Source: Globisporangium splendens (taxonomy: Eukaryota; Oomycota; Peronosporomycetes; Pythiales; Pythiaceae). Taken from it: a DNA stretch of 64,000 nt. Within the stretch, counting starts at the first letter, position 1. Every line of letters starts with the position of its first letter. Made by a program: the position numbers and the translations under genes. The stretch covers positions 372,001 through 436,000 of the forward strand of contig VFIW01000020.1 in assembly GCA_006386115.1 (NCBI GenBank), in the 5' to 3' direction. The notes beneath the pieces were generated by a model. It was given only the letters and a program-made list of their open reading frames with translations. It was not told the origin of the DNA and searched no databases. Shown here in pieces: positions 33,744 to 44,948 of the stretch.

Positions 33744-35472
33744 ATGGCTTCGGTGACGACCGCGAGCGCCTCTTCATCTGCCAGTACAAGCGCCACTGGC
33801 ACCACCAGCACGTCTTCCGGAGCGACGGCGTCTGCCGCGCGGACGCAATCGCTGCAGGCGCGCAGCAGCAATGTGCTCAAGAAGGCGACGAGTTCGAGTG
33901 ACTCGCCGAGTCGAGCGAAAGCGAGTAAATCGGTGAATGGAGCGAGCGGGACGTCGAATGCGAACGCGAACAGTAACAGCAACACAGCGGTATGTGAGGG
34001 TGACTGGCGCTTTATTATGCTCTATATGTGTGTGTGTGTGTGTTTTTGTATGGATGTGAGATGTTGATGGACCAATGTGTGAATGTGTATGCGTGTGTGT
34101 TGTGTCGTCGGCTAAATCATGCGAGCAGCAGCCGGATCGGTTTATTCCGAACCGCAGTGCGATGAACATGGACTTGGCGCAATGCCGCTCTCCTGGAACC
34201 GAAGCGGCTCAAGCGGCAGTAGCAGAGAGCGCGAGTAGCAGCGCTGGTGACGAAGAGGAGAAGCAAAACTACAAGAAACGACTCGCGAGTGCGCTCTTGG
34301 GCAACGAGGACGGCGAGCGCCATAAAATTCTGAAGTTTACCGCCAAACCGGCGACTCCTGCTCCAGATTCATTCAAATCGTCGCTCTCGGCACGATTCTC
34401 ACACAACAAGACGGGTGCGATCCCTGCAGCAGCGGCAAAGAAATTGAACCGATACGTCCCTTCGGCCCCTATCAAGGTGTTGGACGCGCCAGAGCTGATG
34501 AACGACTACTACTTGAACCTGCTCTCATGGGGGTCCAACAATGTTTTGGCGGTGGCTCTTGGGCAATGCGTGTACCTGTGGAACGCGGAAAGCGGCGAAA
34601 TCGACGAGCTCATGGCATTGGAGGGAGATGATTATGTCAGTTCGGTGCAATGGAGTGACGTCGGTGGGTCCTCCCATTTGGCTATCGGTACTAGCGAGTC
34701 TGTAGTTCAGCTGTGGGACGTTGCTGCCCAGAAGCAAGTGCGATCAATGAACGGCCACTCGTCGCGTGTCGGTGCCTTGGCTTGGAACAGCTATATTCTC
34801 TCTTCCGGCTCCCGAGATAGCACTATCATCCACCACGACGTTCGTGCTCGGACTCATCAACTCTCGACACTGACTAGCCATGAACAGGAAGTGTGTGGTC
34901 TCCAATGGTCTCCAGATGGAACAACTTTGGCATCAGGCGGCAATGACAACGCGCTGTGCTTGTGGAAGGCGTCGTCGATTGGCAGCGGAAACAGTATTCA
35001 AAGCCCAGCGCATCGTTTGGAGCACCATACCGCTGCAGTCAAGGCTATTGCGTGGTGCCCATGGGAGCGAAACCTACTTGCAACGGGAGGTGGTACTGCT
35101 GATCGCACCATCAAGTTTTGGAACACGTCGAACGGCGCGTTGCTGAACTCAGTGGACACTGGATCTCAAGTGTGCTCGCTGCTTTGGTCGACTACTGAGA
35201 AGGAAATCCTTTCCTCTCATGGCTACTCTCAGAATGAGCTGTGCTTGTGGAAATACCCAAGCATGACGAAGGTCAAGGAGCTTACAGGACACACTTCGCG
35301 TGTGTTGCATCTCGCAGCGTCCCCCGATGGATCTACAGTCGTGTCTGGTGCTGCTGATGAAACTTTGCGCTTTTGGAAAGTGTTTGGATCCAATCGCAAA
35401 ACCAGCAAGACTGGTTCGTCTGGAAGCGAACTGACGAGCTCAAGGCTGTCAAACGTCATGAGCATCCGGTAA
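33744..35472 (+). CDS. CDC20: CDC20, activator of the anaphase-promoting complex
   Basis: Exons 33744-33989 and about 34126-35472 (acceptor could be 3 or 6 bases later) give 530 residues. The intron holds a (GT)n run. A Ser/Ala-rich N-terminus precedes the C-box DRFIPNR, then KLNRYVPSAPIKVLDAPELMNDYY and seven WD40 repeats (for example QCVYLWNAESG, GHSSRVGALAWN, DRTIKFWNTSNG, DETLRFWKV). The last two residues are Ile-Arg, the tail that docks on APC3. C-box, propeller and IR tail together separate it from general WD proteins. CDC20 brings destruction-box substrates to APC/C in mitosis. No KEN box was seen in the N-terminus. APC11 of the same complex is 22 kb away. Confidence 0.93.
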
Positions 35473-35995
35473 ATTAAAGACGATTCTTCTGCTCGAGCAA
35501 CGCGCAACACACACATATATACACTGCAACAAAATACGTTTTTGGATGACATTGTGCAGACGACAACACCAAGAATGCAGGTATATGGACAAGTTGAAGA
35601 AGATGGCGATGATAGAGTCCAGGAAGAGATGTTGACTATAATTATGTGAAGACATGTTTGTATATCATCAGACACGCTCTGTGTTGCCGTTAGCATCCTG
35701 GCTGCTTGCAAGACATCGTTTAACGGAGCATCGAAGAGCTGACAAATGAACGCTGTGGCATGGAGGTGAATATTATGCATGTCAGGTTATTGGCAGACAA
35801 GAATAAGACTGTGTTGCGCGTGCAGAATTGCAATCTTGTCTGCTGTCGTCAGTAAAAATACGATGCTAGAAATACATTTCCACGTTTAGAGCGTGCCTGG
35901 CAGAAGCATTTCCAGAACCCCGATGGTGTGATTTGCATGCACTTGGATTGACCCTGTTGATCTCACTCCTTGTATATTTGCCAAGATCAACGAAG
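35473..35995. other. Spacer between CDC20 and MINDY genes
   Basis: Holds the CDC20 3' end and the MINDY promoter. A minus-strand open frame crosses it (35229-35780) but overlaps CDC20 and lacks coding features. Nothing else seen. Confidence 0.4.
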
Positions 35996-38142
35996 ATGCC
36001 GAAAAGCAGTGAAGAAGACTTCGACAAGATCAGTGGAACCGATGCGATACGGCAAGCCGAATTGGTCGTCATGGAATGCCTCAAGAGCTGGAAATGCACT
36101 CAGACTTTGGACCACGTCATGGCGAGATCCAAGATCAAGAGCTCTTCGCTTGTGGCTAGCGAGTTGTACACCACCGATTTGGACAACAAAAAGAATGCAT
36201 CTCAAGAGTACAAGTCAGTTCTGGAGTACATGGTGAGCTCTCTTAGTCGCACTTCTTCCGAATCGCGTGGATCCGACAGTGAGGACGGTCGTTTGTCTCG
36301 ATCAAGTCGTCGACGGTCCAGTGTGAGCTCAGATACAAGTCAAGACGGCGGTGAAGTGAGCTGGAGTAAAGAGGACATCTCGAAGCTGAGGAAGGCGATC
36401 AAGGAAACAACTTCTATTGAGGACAAGAACGATCGCTGGAAAGAAATCGCTTTGCTTGTGGGGAACAGGAAGCCCAAAAAGCATTGCTATGTCAAGTACA
36501 AAGAGTTGAAGGAGGAGAAGAAATCAAGCAGCTCGAGCAGACCTTGCCGTCCTCATCCAGCCGCCGATCGTCAGAGGACAAACCTGGAAAATCCGCGAAA
36601 AGTGGCGAGGGAGAACCAGACAAAGACAAGAGTTTGTTGAAGGAGAAGAGCGATGTTTCTGTGGTGATGGAGAGACCAGTGCGAGAGGCGGCGGTAAGTC
36701 CTCCTATCCCTTCGACTGTGGGACCTCGTTTGTCGATTACCAACGAGTTGCAAATGGAAGATGTTGAAGATTTCGATATGATCGAACCAGCAGTCCACGT
36801 GCAATCGAGCAAGAAGTATATCACCGCCAGCAGTGGGACTTCGCAAGTGGCGTTTGGCGACATGACTTTGCGTGGTGTTGGAGGAGGTGGTACGAGCCGA
36901 GCTCCAACATCGGACGAAGTGGCTTCTCTGCACTCCGTCTTGTTCTCGGACAGCAAGAAAGCGTTCAGTTCGCATTGGGAAGAGCAGGTATGCAGCGTCT
37001 ACGTGCGTGTAGGGCAAGCCAAATTCTAAATGGAATGTTTGTGTGTTCGTAGGGACTATTTTATACGGATGTGTCAAACCTCCGGTACGGTCTCATCCAG
37101 CACGAAGGTCGACCATGTGGAGTTCTCGCTGTGGTGCAAGCATATACTTCGCTTCTTACTGGAACAGACTCCACGAGAGTGGCAAAACGTAAGTGAAGCC
37201 TGCTGTCTCTTGCTGCACATAATCAGCTTGTGAGACCTCATCAAGGTTACTTGCTGTATGCACATGCCCAACTATCTGGTTTACGTAGCCCACTCGAGCC
37301 CAGCAGTCCAAGGCGCTGGTTTCTGCGTTGATCTTTATCCTGCATCAAGCATCTGGTGGCTCCAGGACCGAATGTCTTGTGGTTCTGAATGAACGATCGA
37401 CGGCTAGTAAAGCTACTACAAAGCGCAAATTCATGGCTGGCGTTGTGATTCATGTGTCGTCGAATGAAGCTGACACCCGTGCGCTACTCATGGACCATCT
37501 CGACGAGCTCACAGAACGAAAGGGCAATGGGCTCGTGCTGTTTGTGCTTTCAGTGCTTTTATCAAAGGGAGTGACGAAGATCAAGAGCGAGATGGATCAG
37601 GTCGAGGGTGTGAGCGGCGGCGGCGGCAAACTCATTGGGGACCACGACTACTGCACTCAAGAGATGGTGAATCTGCTCATCTGTGGTCAGGCATGCAGCA
37701 ACGTCTTCAACGGAAGACAACTACTGGAAGGCGCGAGCGAAGACAACCCGAAGGCGGTGGTCCTGAAAGGCATCCCAGCACAGGCGACTGTCGGGTTCCT
37801 CTCGCTGTTTGAAGCGTGCGAGTACATGGTCGTGGGCTCGCACCTGAAGTGTCCAAAATTCAATATCTGGGTGGTGTGCAGCGAGTCGCATTACTCGGTG
37901 CTCTTCACGGAGACCAAGCATCTCGAGACAGCCCATCTCGACGAAGTGCACGCACTGGATCTGTACTACTACGACGGCCTGGCCAACCAGGACGAAGTGA
38001 TCCGACTGAGCGTCGACGCGTTCGCACTCGACGAGAAGCTCGTGGCCAAGCACGACGACCTCATCCGCCGCTAAACCTCGTGATCCAGACCAAGTGGCCG
38101 CTCGCGACCATCGACTGGCACGACATCGAGCCGCTGCTCTAG
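35996..38142 (+). CDS. MINDY-family deubiquitinase (MINDY-3/-4 like), two apparent frameshifts
   Basis: Exons: 35996-36987 (frame change near 36540), 37053-37188 and 37289-38142. The N-terminal part is charged and low-complexity. The catalytic part has RYGLIQHEGRPCGVLAVVQAY, where Cys is the nucleophile of the MINDY motif (usually GGPCGVLAxVQ), and later SESHYSVLF with the catalytic His. MINDY enzymes trim Lys48-linked ubiquitin chains. Two frame conflicts exist. One lies in the Ser-rich stretch at about 36540 without usable splice sites. The other is at about 38068, where one extra C would turn the early stop (38072-38074) into the conserved end NLVIQTKWPLATIDWHDIEP. Function or pseudogene status depends on whether these are real. 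Confidence 0.75.
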
Positions 38143-38772
38143 TGCGCTTCGAATTATCCGCAAAATGTGTAGCAGTGGCTGCGTCTTCATCTCGCTCTCC
38201 CTTCACTGGATGCTCTCTCTTGCACATCGTTCTTTCGATGGCTAAGCTCATGCATTACCCAAGTTCCATCAATCATGGCCATTGCGACCTTTTTGGCTCC
38301 ATGTTGTTCGATTATCGAAAGAACCACAACACAATTCCACCAATCAGCAGCCCTCATTACTCCATTTTCGTCATCAAGGACGAACCTTAGCCAATAGTAG
38401 CACGATAACGCGAAAAAAGATATCCGCATGTTGAAGCGCTTTTGCGCCAAATGGAAGCTTAAAATGCAGAAAGAAAGAAGGAAACGTGCGCATGCGGGAG
38501 AGCGCGCTCTGCCACTGCGTTTCCTTCTATTTACCCACATGAGAGCGGATGGAACCCATCGCTGTCCGCATGCGCTCGCTCTTTTCGTTGTTACAATATG
38601 GACGCACGCCATGTGTCAGAGCGAGTGAGTGAGACGCACATTTTCCATCCACTTGACACAGACGTCACGCTCCCATTTTCTGTTTTTGCAGGCAGAGCTT
38701 GTCCCTGCGTCCAGCGTCCACCTCTCCTCTGAATCCCCTCTCTGTGTGCGTCATTTCTATACTCTTGTCGTC
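38143..38772. other. Upstream region of kinase gene 3 with CCAAT boxes
   Basis: No gene. CCAAT boxes occur at about 38339 (ACCAATCAG) and 38393 (AGCCAATAG). CCCTCATTACTCCATTTTCGTC at about 38352-38373 resembles the oomycete initiator (TCATT, then CA(A/T)TTT one base further than consensus). TTTTTGCAGG near 38690 could be the end of a 5' UTR intron. Confidence 0.4.
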
Positions 38773-41412
38773 ATGGAGATGGCCACGGAGACGCCGATGC
38801 CGTCGGAGGTCGTGGCCGCGATCCAGGCGTCCGTGGTGCACAGGTTCCGCATGCTGCTCGTGGCGCTGACGATCGGCTATGGCATGATCTTCCTGCTGAG
38901 CACGGCGCTGCTGCTGTACATGCGGCACAACCGGAGCGTGGCGTTCCGCGGCGACGCGAGCGCGGCGCGCAAGATCATCCTGCCGGCGTTCCAGCCGCTG
39001 CTGTGGCTCTTCTCGCTCGTGTCGCTCACGTTCACGCTCTACTTTTTGGCGTCGCTCACACTCACGGACATCAAGGTGACGGCATCCAAGGTCGAGACCG
39101 AGGCGTACTACTCCGGCAGACTCTTCGTCATGATCGTCGCCATGGTGTACATACACCAGAAGAGCGTGACGACGCCCGCACTGCAGCGCGCCGTGGCCAT
39201 CTCGCTGCTGCTCTGCACGTACAACCTCCCGATCGTCTGGTACACGAGCACGTACGCGTCCGCGAGCATCGCGTACTACGTGCCCATGTTCACGCGGCTG
39301 CCCATGCCGCTGCTGTTCATCTGGGCGTGCATCAGCCCGCCGGCGCGCGCGAGCAAGCAAGCCATCCGAGAGTACAGCGTGTTCGTGCTTATCTACTACG
39401 TCCTGTTCGCCACGTACAGCGAGCTCTTCTACGAGAGCAAAGTCGACGCGGGCTTCACGGTGTGCTTCCTCAACATCTTCTGGGGCTCGCTCTGTCCACT
39501 CGTCATCTGGCGCACGCTCAAGGCCGACACGGAGCACTGGCGCGGTCTCGGCCAGCGCGCGTGTCTGCTCCAAACGCTCTTCCGCCAGAAGCACAACCTG
39601 GACGAACGCATCTCGTCACGCGGACTCCATGTGCTCATTGAGATGCACCGCAAGTACATCATCGACTTCGCGTACCTGGAGCTCAAGGAGCGCATCGGCG
39701 TGGGCTCGAGCGCCGTCGTGCTCAAGGGCGTGCTGCATTCCAACATCCCCGTAGCCATCAAGGTGTACACACCTCACGATCTCATCGATGAGACCGTGGC
39801 CGAGTTCTCCCATGAAGCCGCACTCTGTGGCGCGCTGCATCACCCGAACATTGTCAAGTTCCACGGCATGTGCGTGTGCCCACCGACGATTTGCCTCGTG
39901 TCTGAGTTATGCCAAGGAAGTCTGGACGACATCACGCGAGCGCTCGCGCGTCGCAAACACGACGCTCGACGCCAGCAACTGCTGATCAACCTCCAGTACA
40001 TGATTGACGCCACACGCGCTGTCGCGTACCTTCACAGCTTCTCGCCAGCATTCCTGCATCGCGACATCAAACCCGCGAACTTCCTCGTCGATGCGCAGTG
40101 CGTTGTCAAGTTGACGGATTTTGGGGAATCGCGGAGTCTCCCGAAAGCGACGCTGAGCAACACGATGATGCGCATGTCAACGACGTCGTCGGGTGCTGGC
40201 GGCGACGTGTGGGTGTCCATGCCAACGCCGACGTCAACTCCGACGATGCCCGAGCGGAACGCGATGACGGTCCGAGGCACGGCTGACTACATGGCGCCCG
40301 AGCTGATTAACGGCAAAGCTGGTCAAGCGCTGTATGGTGAAGCCGCGGACGTGTACAGCCTCGCGATCACGCTCTGGGACATCATGCACCCTCTGGACGA
40401 GAAGTACCCCGAGGCAAACGGCAACCATTTCAAGATCTTCGACGCCGTGCTCAATGGAAAGCGACCCACGATCAGCGACTCGTGTCATCCAGAGGTCACG
40501 CGTATCCTCGCAGAAGCGTGGGAGGGACAACCCAACCGACGTCCGTCGGCGCAGTACATCCTGTCGAGTCTCGAGAAACTCAAGGAGGAGCTGTCGTGTG
40601 ACGTTGCGATGGCGCTAGCTGAGACGATCGAGAAGAAGGTCATTCAGGCAAAGAAAGGTGGCCCCGTGACGACGGAACAGCTCATCACGGGTCAGTTACT
40701 CATGCAGCGCATGCTCGAGTTTGACTTTGTGGAGACCGTCGAAGAAGCAAGCCGCCTCGGCAATGGACTTATGAGCGACGGCTACCTGCACCATTCTCGC
40801 CATCAGGAGCCGTTTTACAAGACCACCGAGTCGTTCTTCTTTGACCACCACGCGCTCATACGCTACGTCGACATGGGAGCTGTCCGGAGATTGCTCACCC
40901 CGACGTCGATCGACAAAGGCAAAGGCACCCGTGTCGCGGGGATCAGTCAGTACCCCAAGCACCACGTTGGCGATGCCGGCAATCCAAGCTTGACCTCGAC
41001 GATGGCAGATTCAGTGGTTGGTGAACGCAGTCGGTTGTCGTCAATATCGTCTAAACTCTCGGCGCATACCCACTACGTCCGTGATCCTCACAACAAGGAA
41101 CCGCAGGAATGTCCGTGTCGGAAGCTGGGCCGTGGACTTGGCCAAGTGAGAGGGCAGCGGAGACGGTTCCGACGCAACAAGAAATGGTACGCGATCGTAG
41201 AGGAAAGCATCCTGACGGAGAATCTCCTGACCGACGAGCTCGACCACACAGGCGAGAGCACTTACGACGACTCGCCGACGAACGCTAGCGATATGGAAGC
41301 CGCGATTCTCCACGATAGCGACGACGACATTCACGTCGCCGGTGAGAGTGAGGACGACCACTCTGTGAACAACTTTCTCAAGACCAAATCCAAGGGGTCC
41401 TGGGCCGTGTAA
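38773..41412 (+). CDS. Seven-helix membrane TKL kinase with DEP-like domain (gene 3)
   Basis: 879 residues from ATG at 38773 (MEMATETPMPSEVV); the frame is open 48 codons upstream, but that looks like leader. Seven hydrophobic helices lie between about residues 25 and 260. A kinase follows with IGVGSSAVVL, VAIK, FSHEAAL, LHRDIKPANF, DFGES and GTADYMAPE, all catalytic residues present; the insert between DFG and APE is about 50 residues and Ser/Thr/Pro-rich. A DEP-like region has RLGNGLMSDGYLHHSRHQEPF. The tail CPCRKLGRGLGQ plus QRRRFRRNKK and EESILTENLL is well kept. No introns, GC-rich. More distant from genes 1 and 2 than they are from each other. Confidence 0.85.
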   Translation: MEMATETPMPSEVVAAIQASVVHRFRMLLVALTIGYGMIFLLSTALLLYMRHNRSVAFRGDASAARKIILPAFQPLLWLFSLVSLTFTLYFLASLTLTDIKVTASKVETEAYYSGRLFVMIVAMVYIHQKSVTTPALQRAVAISLLLCTYNLPIVWYTSTYASASIAYYVPMFTRLPMPLLFIWACISPPARASKQAIREYSVFVLIYYVLFATYSELFYESKVDAGFTVCFLNIFWGSLCPLVIWRTLKADTEHWRGLGQRACLLQTLFRQKHNLDERISSRGLHVLIEMHRKYIIDFAYLELKERIGVGSSAVVLKGVLHSNIPVAIKVYTPHDLIDETVAEFSHEAALCGALHHPNIVKFHGMCVCPPTICLVSELCQGSLDDITRALARRKHDARRQQLLINLQYMIDATRAVAYLHSFSPAFLHRDIKPANFLVDAQCVVKLTDFGESRSLPKATLSNTMMRMSTTSSGAGGDVWVSMPTPTSTPTMPERNAMTVRGTADYMAPELINGKAGQALYGEAADVYSLAITLWDIMHPLDEKYPEANGNHFKIFDAVLNGKRPTISDSCHPEVTRILAEAWEGQPNRRPSAQYILSSLEKLKEELSCDVAMALAETIEKKVIQAKKGGPVTTEQLITGQLLMQRMLEFDFVETVEEASRLGNGLMSDGYLHHSRHQEPFYKTTESFFFDHHALIRYVDMGAVRRLLTPTSIDKGKGTRVAGISQYPKHHVGDAGNPSLTSTMADSVVGERSRLSSISSKLSAHTHYVRDPHNKEPQECPCRKLGRGLGQVRGQRRRFRRNKKWYAIVEESILTENLLTDELDHTGESTYDDSPTNASDMEAAILHDSDDDIHVAGESEDDHSVNNFLKTKSKGSWAV

Positions 41413-41980
41413 CTGGAGATATGGGTGTGTGTTTCGCATGCAGCTGCATGCATGAGTGGGTTTCTGGTATCGGATGAGTGGTGTACTTTGTATTAGTGTG
41501 TTGTTGGTTTCACGCTAGTCGGCAGGTGGGGTAGGTGGAAGGCAATGCAATGAAACCCACGCGTGGAGTCCAGAACAGATTAAGTGACAATGATGTACAA
41601 ATAAGTGAAAATGCATCCAGTTTTCTTTAAGCGCCAGCCACACTAGGACTGGATTCAGTTAGTGCTGTGTCCAGCGATGAATCGCATCTTCCCTCTCACG
41701 CACCACCCATTCCTAGAAAAAAATGTAGCCATAGTGACTTAGGAGTGATGGTCTTTAATATCAGCCAATGAAAATAATTGGTTCTGTAAAATGAACCAAT
41801 CAGAGGAGTCCATGTTCTGAGTGAATCCATTCGAAAGGGCAGGAACTGAGCTCAATGCACGTCATCCATGGAAAGAATATGGAGCAAACACGACAGTGAA
41901 CACGGAAAGAAAAGCAGACAGCAAAGCAAATATCCACTCTAGAACCGCCACAAATAGCACGCATGCCTTGAAATCACCTG
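41413..41980. other. Spacer between kinase gene 3 and kinase remnant
   Basis: No gene. Contains a cluster of CCAAT boxes near 41764-41800 (separate entry). It may hold the terminator of gene 3 and a promoter usable by the remnant. Confidence 0.4.
41764..41800. promoter_or_regulatory. CCAAT-box cluster with inverted pair
   Basis: CCAAT occurs near 41764. An inverted repeat ATTGGTTC (41777-41784) and GAACCAAT (41793-41800), with 8-bp arms and an 8-bp loop, adds two more boxes in opposite orientation. CCAAT boxes also sit near other starts in this window (EAF6, APC11/eIF2D, kinase gene 3), so this may be a live promoter. Confidence 0.4.
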
Positions 41981-43066
41981 GTGTTTGTCCCGCCATCACC
42001 AGCGACGCAGAAGAAACAGCAAGGGTCAGTAAACAAGATTCACGAAACACAGAAGAAATCTCGCGCTTATGAGTTCAGTTGCAAGGTGAATCCACGAACA
42101 GATGCGAGAAACAAAGGAGAGCGCTTCCCAGCATTTGCCATTTTTGCAACAGCGAGACTTCGGTCAGCAGCACGTTCTCCGGAGACACACGCATCGTTTC
42201 GAGAGGTGATCGTGAGCGCATGGCATCAGGATCCAAGACTGAGGTCGTCAGCTCAGAACATCGTGAGTATCCTCGAGAGCATCCAGGAGGAAGTGCTGGC
42301 GTCGTTCGCGGCACAGTTGGGCAGCGAGCTGGTCGGTCGTGGCGATGAAGGTGAGATACCTCCGCCTGCTGTGGTGTCGTCTTCGAGATCTGGCGATCGA
42401 CGACAGCCACTCGATCGCAGCTTCTCGGGTCACGACGTGATCGAGTACTTGACAAAGCTCGAATACGTTGCGTTTCCCGGAGAAGCCATCCGCATGGGCA
42501 ACCCTCTCGCGGACGCTGAGTTGCTGCGTTACGTCAAGCACGCGCGCTCCTTTGAGGACGCAGACGCAGAACGGTATTACTTTGACGATGACCACATCCA
42601 GCTCTGCCAGCTACTCAACGTCAAGGATATGACTCCGGACGAGGCTCAGACTCAGCGAAGGCACATGCATGCAGATGAGAGAGCTGAGACCATGACGGCG
42701 ACGTCGGCGACGGCGTCCGCCACGCGACGATCACACATAACGCAGCGCTCAGGTAATCGAAGTTGTGCCGGCAGCAGTTCGCTCTACTCTGGCGTTCTGC
42801 TTCTTGAGAACGGCGGACTGTGCGCATGTCGCAAGTTTTGGCAGCGCCTCGAGATCGCAAAGTCTTCGCGTCGGCGGTTCCGGCGTAACCACCGCCGCCA
42901 GAATCATCAGGAGCTCAACAGCCAATTCGACGCGATCACGGAAGAGAGTGTGATCACGACCCAGTTGCTCATGGGCGGAGGCGATGACGCGACAAGCGCT
43001 GGGGAAGGAGATAGCGGAGACTTTGATGAGTTTGACTCTGTTGTGGTAAATGTTATAGAAGCCTAG
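41981..43066 (+). pseudogene. 5'-truncated kinase-family remnant: kinase end, DEP-like domain, tail
   Basis: From about 42195 the frame matches the family from the last kinase helix onward: FREVIVSAWHQDPRLRSSAQNIVSILESIQEE. A DEP-like segment (AIRMGNPLADAELLRYVKHARSFEDADAERYYFDDD) and the tail CACRKFWQRLEIAKSSRRRFRRN ... EESVITTQLL follow. The seven helices and all catalytic motifs are absent; upstream codons (41981-42190) are unrelated. The frame is open for 361 codons, so a short DEP protein could still be made, but its start is not convincing. It sits in tandem behind gene 3 and looks like a degraded duplicate. Confidence 0.75.
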
Positions 43067-43181
43067 CCACGTTGTTGTCTACTAAAGCATTCTCAATGGG
43101 CAGGAATACAGTCAGCATTCACACTCACTTGCTTTGTTTATCCTCAACCTAGGGCTACAACAGACCAGGTCTCAGCGCTTC

Positions 43182-44948
43182 TCAGAAGGCATCCGCGTGA
43201 GCCACTTTCTTGGCATAGGAGAGATCCGTGTTGCGCGTAGCCTCCTGGGCGAGATCTTCCCAGCTCGACAGGTGGAGCCACGCGAAGCCAGCGAGAGCGA
43301 ACACGACCATGCCCACCGTGTTGCCTGCCCAGAGCCCCGCGAGACCGCCATGGAGCGTGATGGCGAACAGCCAGCTCAGCGCTGCTCCAACAATGCAAGC
43401 CGACACGAAACTGAGCTTTGCGGCCACCAGCTGCTTGCCACACGCGCGCATGATCGCTTGGAGGCTACTCGAGAGTGCCGTCAGCGGTACGAGGAGCAAC
43501 ATCTCGTGGGCCAAGGCCACGGTGACGCGTAGAACCTCTGGGTCTGGCGTAAACGCCTGTGTGTATGGCTGGACAGCGACGACGATACCAAGCACCACGA
43601 CGAGTGATAGCAGCAGCGGGTACGCGATGGTCATGCGACCAAGAAGCGCTGCACGGCGCGCATCCCCTGCACCAAGCGCGTTGCCGATGCGAATGGAACC
43701 AGCCGTGCCAACTGCCACGATGGGCAAACTCCCGAGGGTTATAAGCGATCCAAAGATGTTGGTGACTGAGAGCATGACTTGAGCGTTTGGGAGGATACCC
43801 GCCAGGAACGAGATTAACTGTGAGCCGAGGATCTGGACCGTGACCATGACCATGCTGAACATGCCCAGCATGGAGACTTTGGGGAGCAGCGTCATGGCTT
43901 CTTGTGGCTTCCAGCCCGGCCAGTTTTGTTGAAGTGCTTCGTTCCGAAGTACCGCAGCCACGAGCATGAGCGACTTGATGACCCAGCCCATAGTACCGGC
44001 AACTGCGACGCCAAGGTACCCGAGTGGCGTGTGGAATGCGAGCAGGTACCCGATGATGCAACTGGCAATGGCACTAGTGAGCGACGATGTCACGAGTGGC
44101 GTCACGATATTCTGAGCCTGGAGCACGCTTTTCAGCACAAAGTACAGCGCGCACAACGGGATGACGGGCAAGCTGATCCAAAACAGAGGGGCAGCAAAGT
44201 CGGCGATGTCCGGGTCCTGGCCGATAGCTTTCAATATTATGGAGCCACACGCGATCAGTGCCACGACCAGCGGCAAGCAGATCGCGTACATGAGAACGCC
44301 AGCCTGGAAGAACAGCCAGAACTCGGTCATCTTCTTGCCTCCGAATGCCTGAGCACACAGCGTGTCCATCGCCGATGAGAGCCCCGCGCTGAAGCCCCCG
44401 ATGACAAGTGACTGCAGAGCGTTGGACAACCCAAATGCGGCCAGGATCTGCGTGCTCTCGGCTTTGGGAGTCACGTTCCCTATCATCATCGTCAGCAGGA
44501 GATCCGGCACCACATCAAGCAGCAACGTCGCGACCTTCATTCAGCCAATCACATTGGAAGCAAAGACATTGAGTGTGGTTAGTTTCGTGACAATCAACAC
44601 AAAGAAAGAGCCTGAGGTATCGAGGCTTCCACTTACGATGGGGATGGAAAGCTTGACGAGAAGCGCCGATTCCTCTTTTACAATCGCCCGCGTCGCAAAG
44701 TCCATTGTCATGCCCATGACTACATCTCGCTCCTTGCTTGCGTAATTGAACGCATTCTTTTCGAGTGCGTCCGGATCCATGTACACGATGTGGTGCTTCA
44801 CATTTGGCGCTGCCAAGGATGACTTTACAAGTGGGGTATGCTCGTTGGCACTTAGTTTGGACTCGTCTGGTGAAGTCTCAACCTCGCTCGAGTTGTTCGC
44901 AGGAAGCTGTTGCTGCAGCGAGCTCTCGTCAGACTTGTCAACGCTCAT
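43182..44948 (-). CDS. MATE-family efflux transporter, two exons
   Basis: Exons 44948-44637 and 44534-43182 (intron 102 bp, GT-AG) give 554 residues from ATG MSVDKSDESS; an ATG at 45071 would add 41. About 100 hydrophilic residues precede twelve helices in two halves. Typical MATE pieces: LSNALQSLVIGGFSAGLSSAMDTLCAQAFGGKK (first half) and VAVGTAGSIRIGNALGAGDARRA (the matching site in the second half). MATE proteins export organic cations, drugs or metabolites by H+ or Na+ antiport. Substrate not predictable. Lies between kinase genes 3 and 4 on the opposite strand. Confidence 0.88.

Noticed and set aside
38665..39594. 309-codon minus-strand frame opposite kinase gene 3
   Set aside because: Composition (Arg, Glu, His runs) is typical of the antisense of GC-rich membrane-protein codons.
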